From CAZBWE01 sp964568985 (GTDB lineage: Bacteria > Planctomycetota > Phycisphaerae > Sedimentisphaerales > Anaerobacaceae), in assembly GCA_964568985.1 (NCBI GenBank), contig CAZMSP010000081.1, positions 1-9,060 on the forward strand: a DNA stretch of 9,060 bases, given 5' to 3'. Positions within the stretch are counted from its first letter, which is position 1, and each line of letters begins with the position of its first letter. Position numbers and translations under genes: made by a program. Below the pieces are notes generated by a model. It did no database searches. It had not been told where the DNA came from and saw only the letters and a list, made by a program, of their open reading frames with translations. Below are positions 5,821 to 9,060 of this stretch, one piece after another.

Positions 5821-5838
5821 TCGCAACCATTGTGCCAA
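5821..5838 (-). promoter_or_regulatory. Sigma-54 (-24/-12) promoter
   Basis: On the minus strand the sequence is TTGGCACAATGGTTGCGA. It matches the RpoN consensus TGGCAC-N5-TTGC exactly, with the GG and GC dinucleotides at the right spacing. Transcription would begin near 5811, about 20 bp before the start codon of the PAS gene stub at 5791. Such promoters need an enhancer-binding AAA+ activator. It now drives only a gene remnant and, beyond it, transcription antisense to the tRNA. Confidence 0.75.
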
Positions 5839-5872
5839 ATTGACTTGGACAAGAAATCCTGCCGGAAGGGAT

Positions 5873-5901
5873 TTGCGTCATCGAGCAGATTTAGATATTA
5901 T
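5873..5901 (+). promoter_or_regulatory. Possible sigma-70-type promoter for the thioredoxin gene
   Basis: TTGCGT (5873-5878), 17 bp, then TATTAT (5896-5901) is an acceptable -35/-10 pair located about 85 bp before the start codon at 5987. The rest of 5839-5986 shows no gene or strong hairpin. The evidence is pattern only. Confidence 0.3.
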
Positions 5902-5986
5902 GGTATCAAATAAGCTCGGCGGTACAGTTGAGCAGGATTCACTCAGCAAGGACAGGCAAAAGATAGGTTACTGGAAAGGATAAGTT

Positions 5987-6517
5987 ATGATTGCCAGGAT
6001 TTTATTGGGAGTGTTAATTGGAGGGTCAATCGGTGCTCTTCTCGGTTATTTCGGCAAGTGTTCCTCCGGCAGTTGCCCGCTGACGGCAAATCCTTACCGT
6101 GGGGCGATATACGGCGCGGTAATGGGGGCTTTACTGGCCTCGGTGTTTTCACCGAAACCGAGAGAGAGAACGGAAAGTTCCAACATTGTCCACATCAATA
6201 GTGAGCCTGCTTTCAAAGCTCGGGTGCTTGATACAAATGGGATTTGCCTTGTGGACCTATTCTCTGACCGCTGTCCTCCCTGCAGGGTTCTGGCTCCAAC
6301 CATATCGTCACTTGCCGATAAGTACGCCGGCAAGGTCACCGTGTGCAAGGTAGATGTGGATAGGGTACCGTCAGTAGCCCGACAGTACAGAGTTATGGCA
6401 ATTCCAACAGTGCTAATTATTCAGAACGGCAAAGAGGTGGGACGTCTGGTTGGGCTGCAACCTGAAACCGAATATGCTGCACTTCTGGACAAGTTAGTTG
6501 GCAAGAACAAAGATTGA
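5987..6517 (+). CDS. Membrane-anchored thioredoxin-like protein (DUF6132-like anchor, CPPC active site)
   Basis: This 176-residue protein has two parts. Residues 1-54 contain two hydrophobic helices (about 3-22 and 38-54) joined by GKCSSGSCPLTANPYRG, the pattern of small DUF6132-type membrane proteins (GxC...GxCPLT.NP..G). Residues 65-172 are a thioredoxin fold: VDLFSDRCPPCRVLAP with the active-site pair at C96 and C99, KVDVDRVPSVARQYRV, the cis-proline motif IPT at 139-141, and IIQNGKEVGRLVG. The usual WCGPC is replaced by RCPPC, which should change the redox potential. The two extra cysteines C25 and C30 in the loop of the anchor could exchange electrons with the thioredoxin domain or bind a metal. 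AAAGGA at about 5976-5981 precedes the ATG. It is likely a monocistronic gene. Confidence 0.85.
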   Translation: MIARILLGVLIGGSIGALLGYFGKCSSGSCPLTANPYRGAIYGAVMGALLASVFSPKPRERTESSNIVHINSEPAFKARVLDTNGICLVDLFSDRCPPCRVLAPTISSLADKYAGKVTVCKVDVDRVPSVARQYRVMAIPTVLIIQNGKEVGRLVGLQPETEYAALLDKLVGKNKD

Positions 6518-6603
6518 TACCGAGAAAATTTGCTTGTCTTCTTACTTAGTATCGTATAAATTCTATTGACAAAATCGGCAATACATGAAAAATTTACAGA
6601 TAT

Positions 6604-6631
6604 TTGTGAAGAACAAGTTTGTTCATATTAT
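6604..6631 (+). promoter_or_regulatory. Probable promoter of the Mrp antiporter operon
   Basis: TTGTGA (6604-6609) and TATTAT (6626-6631) are separated by 16 bp and lie 18 bp upstream of the mnhE start codon at 6649. A second -35-like TTGACA stands at 6566-6571 but lacks a good -10 box at the right distance. The spacer of the proposed promoter holds a perfect dyad (6611-6624), the usual place for a repressor to act. Confidence 0.4.
6611..6624. promoter_or_regulatory. Dyad in the mnhE promoter region, possible operator
   Basis: GAACAAGTTTGTTC is a perfect 6-bp inverted repeat with a 2-base centre. It resembles the GAACA/TGTTC-type half-sites bound by several ArsR/SmtB-family repressors, and an ArsR-type gene lies in the operon. 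The binding link is inference. Confidence 0.4.
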
Positions 6632-6648
6632 AAGATAAGGACGTGTAA

Positions 6649-7170
6649 ATGTCACAAACAGCCCGTTCAGCGGGAGAAAAGGTAAAAGGATTTGTTTGGC
6701 TTTTGGTGGTCACTTTTGTTTTATGGATGGCTTTGAGCTCGAAATTAGACTGGCCGGAGTTGGTTTGTGGAGGTGTGGTTTGCCTGATTATTTCGCTCTT
6801 TGGAGCTGGTATTTACTCTAAGTTAGATTTCCCGCCGCTAAGTATAAAGAGAATTTTATTCTCCCTAATATATATATTTGTGCTTTTCTGGGAGATAATA
6901 AAGGCGAATTTTGATGTTGCCTATCGGGTCATCCACCCCAAAATGCCTATAAAACCAGGTATTGTGGTTATAAAGACTTCCCTTAAATCTGATGTTGCAA
7001 AGCTGGTTTTAGCCAATTCGATTACCTTAACCCCGGGAACGTTTACATTAGATGTTATCGGTGATAAGCTCCTTATCCACTGGATAAATGTGAAAACCGA
7101 AGATATTGATGAGGCAACAAGTCTTATAGGCCAGAGATTTGAGAAATATTTAAGGGTGATATTCACGTAA
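6649..7170 (+). CDS. mnhE: Mrp/Mnh cation:proton antiporter subunit MnhE
   Basis: This 173-residue protein is a clear MnhE/MrpE. It has hydrophobic helices at about 15-30, 36-57 and 68-90, the family segment LFWEIIKANFDVAYRVIHP (79-97), and the signature ANSITLTPGTFTLDV (122-136), followed by a cytoplasmic C-terminal domain that includes LIHWINV (141-147). MrpE is one of the small subunits of the hetero-oligomeric Na+(or K+)/H+ antiporter in the cytoplasmic membrane, used in pH and sodium homeostasis or coupled to hydrogenase-like complexes. It is the first gene of the antiporter operon here. The start ATG lies after AAGG at about 6637-6640. The N-terminal ten residues are hydrophilic and slightly longer than usual. 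Confidence 0.94.
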   Translation: MSQTARSAGEKVKGFVWLLVVTFVLWMALSSKLDWPELVCGGVVCLIISLFGAGIYSKLDFPPLSIKRILFSLIYIFVLFWEIIKANFDVAYRVIHPKMPIKPGIVVIKTSLKSDVAKLVLANSITLTPGTFTLDVIGDKLLIHWINVKTEDIDEATSLIGQRFEKYLRVIFT

Positions 7171-7223
7171 ACCAAGTCGGAATTTTCATGAGCAACCAAG
7201 AAAGAAAAGGTTAAGGTTCAGCA

Positions 7224-7493
7224 GTGCCAGTAAACTACGAAAAAGTCGGTGAAACATTGAAGGCCCTTGCTCACCCAGCAAGATTAAAGATTGTGACCGG
7301 CCTTCTCAAAGACGAATGTAATGTTGCCCAGATCCAGAAGGTATTAGGATTGCCTCAATCTACGATTTCCCAACATCTTGGGATATTGAAAAATGCAGGT
7401 ATCATTAAAGGCAGAAGAGAAGGAACCAGGATATGCTACAGAGTAATTGATGCGCGAGTAAGAAAAATTGTGGAAATAATTCAGAGGAAATAA
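7224..7493 (+). CDS. ArsR/SmtB-family winged-helix transcriptional regulator
   Basis: This 89-residue protein begins with GTG 7224 after AAGGTTAAGG (7208-7217). It shows the ArsR family features: ALAHPARLKIVTGLL (14-28), the helix-turn-helix with VLGLPQSTISQHLGILKNAGI (40-60), and the wing GRREGTRICYRVID (63-76). It lacks the ELCVCDL metal site of classical ArsR/SmtB; the equivalent stretch reads DECNVAQIQ with one cysteine (C32). A second cysteine (C71) sits in the wing, so thiol-based redox or sulfide sensing as in SqrR/BigR-like regulators is possible, but the positions are not demonstrably equivalent. It lies inside the antiporter operon, 53 bp after mnhE, with a long dyad immediately after it. 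It probably controls this operon and itself. Confidence 0.92.
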   Translation: MPVNYEKVGETLKALAHPARLKIVTGLLKDECNVAQIQKVLGLPQSTISQHLGILKNAGIIKGRREGTRICYRVIDARVRKIVEIIQRK

Positions 7494-7505
7494 TTTTTTG
7501 GGTAT

Positions 7506-7545
7506 ATCTATCGCCTTATTTGTATATACAAATAAGATAATAGAT
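7506..7545. promoter_or_regulatory. Long AT-rich dyad between the ArsR gene and mnhF, likely operator
   Basis: The core at 7515-7536 is a perfect 22-bp palindrome (half CTTATTTGTAT). Beyond a 3-base mismatch on each side, the outer arms ATCTAT (7506-7511) and ATAGAT (7540-7545) pair again, so 34 of the 40 bases fit two-fold symmetry. The TTTGT/ACAAA core fits the AT-rich sites of ArsR-family dimers, and the regulator gene ends only 13 bp upstream. GATAAT at 7536-7541 could be a -10 box overlapping the site. A transcript hairpin is conceivable, but the stem is AT-rich and not followed by a T-run, so a terminator is unlikely. Confidence 0.7.
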
Positions 7546-7558
7546 GTGAGTATTTTAT

Positions 7559-7810
7559 ATGAGTGAAACTATCTTTCTTGCGATTATAGGGCTGGCGATT
7601 TCATTGTGCCTTTTACGTATGCTCAAGGGCCCCACTGCCCCGGACCGAGCGGTAGCGGTGGATACCATAGCTACGATTACCACCGCTTTGCTTGTTCTTT
7701 TAGGTTATATTTTTGAAAGATATGTTTATTTGGATGTCGCTTTGGTTTATGCGGTTCTAACCTTCATCGGTTCAGTGGCTATTGCAAGATTCTTGGAAAA
7801 GGGAATTTAA
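7559..7810 (+). CDS. mnhF: Mrp/Mnh antiporter subunit MnhF
   Basis: This 83-residue protein is a typical MnhF/MrpF: three hydrophobic helices (about 4-22, 35-52 and 58-77) with the signature GPTAPDRAVAVDTI (24-37) after the first helix and YLDVALVYAVLTFIGSVAIARFL (57-79) at the end. MrpF is a small membrane subunit lying near the MrpA-C/MrpG region of the complex and is required for antiport. The start codon at 7559 has only a weak ribosome site (GTGAG at about 7546-7550). It is separated from the ArsR gene by 65 bp that hold the dyad, and followed immediately by mnhG with no gap. Confidence 0.93.
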   Translation: MSETIFLAIIGLAISLCLLRMLKGPTAPDRAVAVDTIATITTALLVLLGYIFERYVYLDVALVYAVLTFIGSVAIARFLEKGI

Positions 7811-8173
7811 ATGCAGGTCATAGGGATTATCATTACGGCAATCGGGATAATATTTCTCTTTTTAGGAAGTCTGGGTTTACTCAGGCTGCCGGATGTCTAC
7901 AACCGTCTTCAGGCAGGAACAAAGTGCACAACCCTGGGAGCTTTTTTGACCATCATTGGCGTTGGGATAACCCAGCCCGATTGGTTGCCGAAGACATTAG
8001 TAATCGCCCTGTTTATCCTTATCACCAATCCTATCTCTAACCACGCCTTGGGTAGAGCATCCTGTAAGAGCGGTGTCCCTCTGTGTGATAGAACTGTTGT
8101 AGATAAAACTAAGGATTTTGAGCAGTGTAAACCCCTTCACGATGAGTCGGAGCAAGACGAGGAGATGCAATGA
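7811..8173 (+). CDS. mnhG: Mrp/Mnh antiporter subunit MnhG with cysteine-containing tail
   Basis: This 120-residue protein is MnhG/MrpG: three hydrophobic segments (about 3-23, 38-54, 60-75), the signature LGLLRLPDVYNRLQAGTKCT (21-40), and the membrane-exit sequence LITNPISNHALGRAS (70-84). Beyond this comes a cytoplasmic tail (SGVPLCDRTVVDK then an acidic end). The SGVPL...TVVD part is common in the family. The three cysteines C85, C92 and C106, together with C39 in the core, are more than I would expect. It begins directly after the mnhF stop and overlaps the next gene by 4 bp (ATGA). GGAATT and AAAAGGG at about 7797-7803 provide the ribosome site. Confidence 0.92.
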   Translation: MQVIGIIITAIGIIFLFLGSLGLLRLPDVYNRLQAGTKCTTLGAFLTIIGVGITQPDWLPKTLVIALFILITNPISNHALGRASCKSGVPLCDRTVVDKTKDFEQCKPLHDESEQDEEMQ

Positions 8174-8406
8174 TATTTGTTTTCTTTTTAATACTTTTAA
8201 TGCTTGTTGGGGCAGTCGCGGCCTCTATTTTTAGAGATTTAATTAGTGCGGTAATCGCTGCAGCATTGGTAAGTCTGGCCGCTGCGATACTTTTCTATTT
8301 TCTGCAGGCACCAGATGTGGCAATGGCTGAAGCTGCAATTGGCGCAGCATTAACTACAGCCATCTTTATTATTGCTATAAGAAGAACGAAAAGGTACGAA
8401 GAATGA
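8170..8406 (+). CDS. MbhD-like antiporter subunit (DUF4040)
   Basis: This 78-residue, almost wholly hydrophobic protein carries the hallmark QAPDVAMAEAAIGAALTTAI (46-65) of the MbhD/DUF4040 domain. In canonical Mrp systems this domain is part of the C-terminal end of the large MrpA subunit, and in Mbh-type hydrogenases and many bacterial Mrp operons it is a separate small subunit. It has three predicted helices (about 2-20, 24-44, 53-70) and probably helps form the ion path beside MrpF and MrpG. GACGAGGAG at about 8157-8165 is a good ribosome site. It overlaps mnhG by 4 bp and the following gene by 4 bp, so translation is tightly coupled. Confidence 0.93.
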   Translation: MIFVFFLILLMLVGAVAASIFRDLISAVIAAALVSLAAAILFYFLQAPDVAMAEAAIGAALTTAIFIIAIRRTKRYEE

Positions 8407-9060
8407 GAAGGACAGTCACCATCCTTTTATTAGTAATAGTGGCCTTGGGAATTAGCCTGTCGCTGGCAAAGATTCCTTTCGGCGTGCCAAAATCGAAAGT
8501 AGGTAAGCATTATATTAACGAGGGTGTAAAAGAAACAGGAGCTACCAATATAGTCACCTCAGTTGTGGTAAATTACCGTGGTTTTGATACGTTAGGTGAG
8601 GTTACGGTTTTATTCATTGCTGCAATCGGTTTAGGCGCGGTGTTAGCAGCCAGCGGAAGGGAAAAAATGAGAAAAACAGAACCAGCCAGCCTAGTGCTCT
8701 ATACCGGATGCAGGATTTTGTTCCCTCTTATTCTCGTTTTTGGCACCTATATCTTCATTCACGGCCACCTTACCCCCGGAGGAGGTTTTCAGGGAGGAGC
8801 GATTATTGCGTCCGGCTTTCTTTTAATTTATCTGGGCTGCCGGGAAAGAAGAATTAGCCGGGTCGCATTTAATCTTGCAGAGTCTTTAGGAGGTCTGGTG
8901 TTTGTAATAATAGGCCTGCTTGGTTTGGCTTTTGGCGGCTATTTCCTCTTAAACTTTTTGCCTAAAGGAACAGCGAATACGCTCTTTAGCGCCGGCATTA
9001 TCCCCATTATTTATATTGCCATTGGATTTAAGGTCGGTTCGGAATTAGCCGGTATTATTG
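8403..9060 (+). CDS. MbhE-MnhB fusion antiporter subunit (partial, runs off window)
   Basis: The frame is open from ATG 8403 to the window end, 219 codons. Residues 1-88 match the MbhE-type domain that in canonical systems forms the extreme C-terminus of MrpA: a hydrophobic N-terminal helix, then GATNIVTSVVVNYRGFDTLG (46-65) and EVTVLFIAAIGLGAVLAA. Residues 89-219 match MnhB/MrpB: ILFPLILVFGTYIFIHGHLTPGGGFQGG (105-132) and several helices, ending in FKVGSELAGII. So two Mrp units are joined in one chain. An in-frame ATG at 8667 (residue 89), preceded by GGAAGGG at 8655-8661, could also start a separate MnhB. mnhC and mnhD are expected downstream, outside the window. It overlaps the preceding gene by 4 bp. 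Confidence 0.92.
   Translation, partial: MRRTVTILLLVIVALGISLSLAKIPFGVPKSKVGKHYINEGVKETGATNIVTSVVVNYRGFDTLGEVTVLFIAAIGLGAVLAASGREKMRKTEPASLVLYTGCRILFPLILVFGTYIFIHGHLTPGGGFQGGAIIASGFLLIYLGCRERRISRVAFNLAESLGGLVFVIIGLLGLAFGGYFLLNFLPKGTANTLFSAGIIPIIYIAIGFKVGSELAGII

Noticed and set aside
5009..5986. CRISPR array or transposon ends in the gene-poor stretch
   Set aside because: No regularly spaced repeats, no transposase wording and no paired terminal inverted repeats were seen; the content is explained by the two gene relics, the tRNA and promoter sites.
7515..7536. Terminator between the ArsR gene and mnhF
   Set aside because: The stem is almost entirely A/T, there is no downstream U-run, and co-directional antiporter genes continue right after it; an operator fits better.

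Overview
The window looks like one chromosomal stretch of a Gram-negative-type, non-photosynthetic bacterium of moderate GC content. The pointers are a sigma-54 promoter, an Mrp antiporter of the MbhD/MbhE-containing type, and integrase wording of a kind common in Planctomycetes/PVC-like and deltaproteobacterial genomes. The sequence does not settle the phylum. Every intact gene is on the + strand.

Bases 1-5008 are the distal part of a gas vesicle operon. In order it holds the tail of a GvpF/L protein, gvpF, gvpG, gvpO, a GvpF/L, a GvpS-like GvpA paralogue, another GvpF/L, gvpK, an unrecognised 87-residue cysteine protein, gvpJ, and an unrecognised 230-residue protein with GxxH-type motifs. 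Genes overlap or lie within about 20 bp of each other. The order F-G-(O)-L-S-(L)-K-(x)-J follows the F-G-L-S-K-J order known from Bacillus megaterium. The main shell gene gvpA and the ATPase gene gvpN are not here and would be expected upstream. The two unrecognised genes are the best candidates for new parts of a gas vesicle system.

Bases 4995-5986 form a scar. A well-started reading frame (strong Shine-Dalgarno at 4984-4989) stops after 25 codons. It runs into the C-terminal third of a tyrosine recombinase gene broken by a stop and about three frameshifts. Next comes an intact tRNA-Arg(UCG). On its other side, on the minus strand, is the amino-terminal stub of a PAS-domain gene that still has a near-consensus sigma-54 promoter. 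This looks like the edge of an integrated island at a tRNA, later eroded.

Bases 5987-6517 encode a membrane-anchored thioredoxin (DUF6132-like anchor plus a CPPC thioredoxin domain). Bases 6649-9060 hold the start of an Mrp/Mnh Na+(K+)/H+ antiporter operon: mnhE, an ArsR-family regulator, mnhF, mnhG, an MbhD-like gene, and an MbhE-MnhB fusion that runs off the end. The ArsR gene sits inside the operon. A long AT-rich dyad lies just downstream of it, before mnhF, and a smaller dyad lies in the spacer of the probable mnhE promoter, which suggests regulated antiporter expression.
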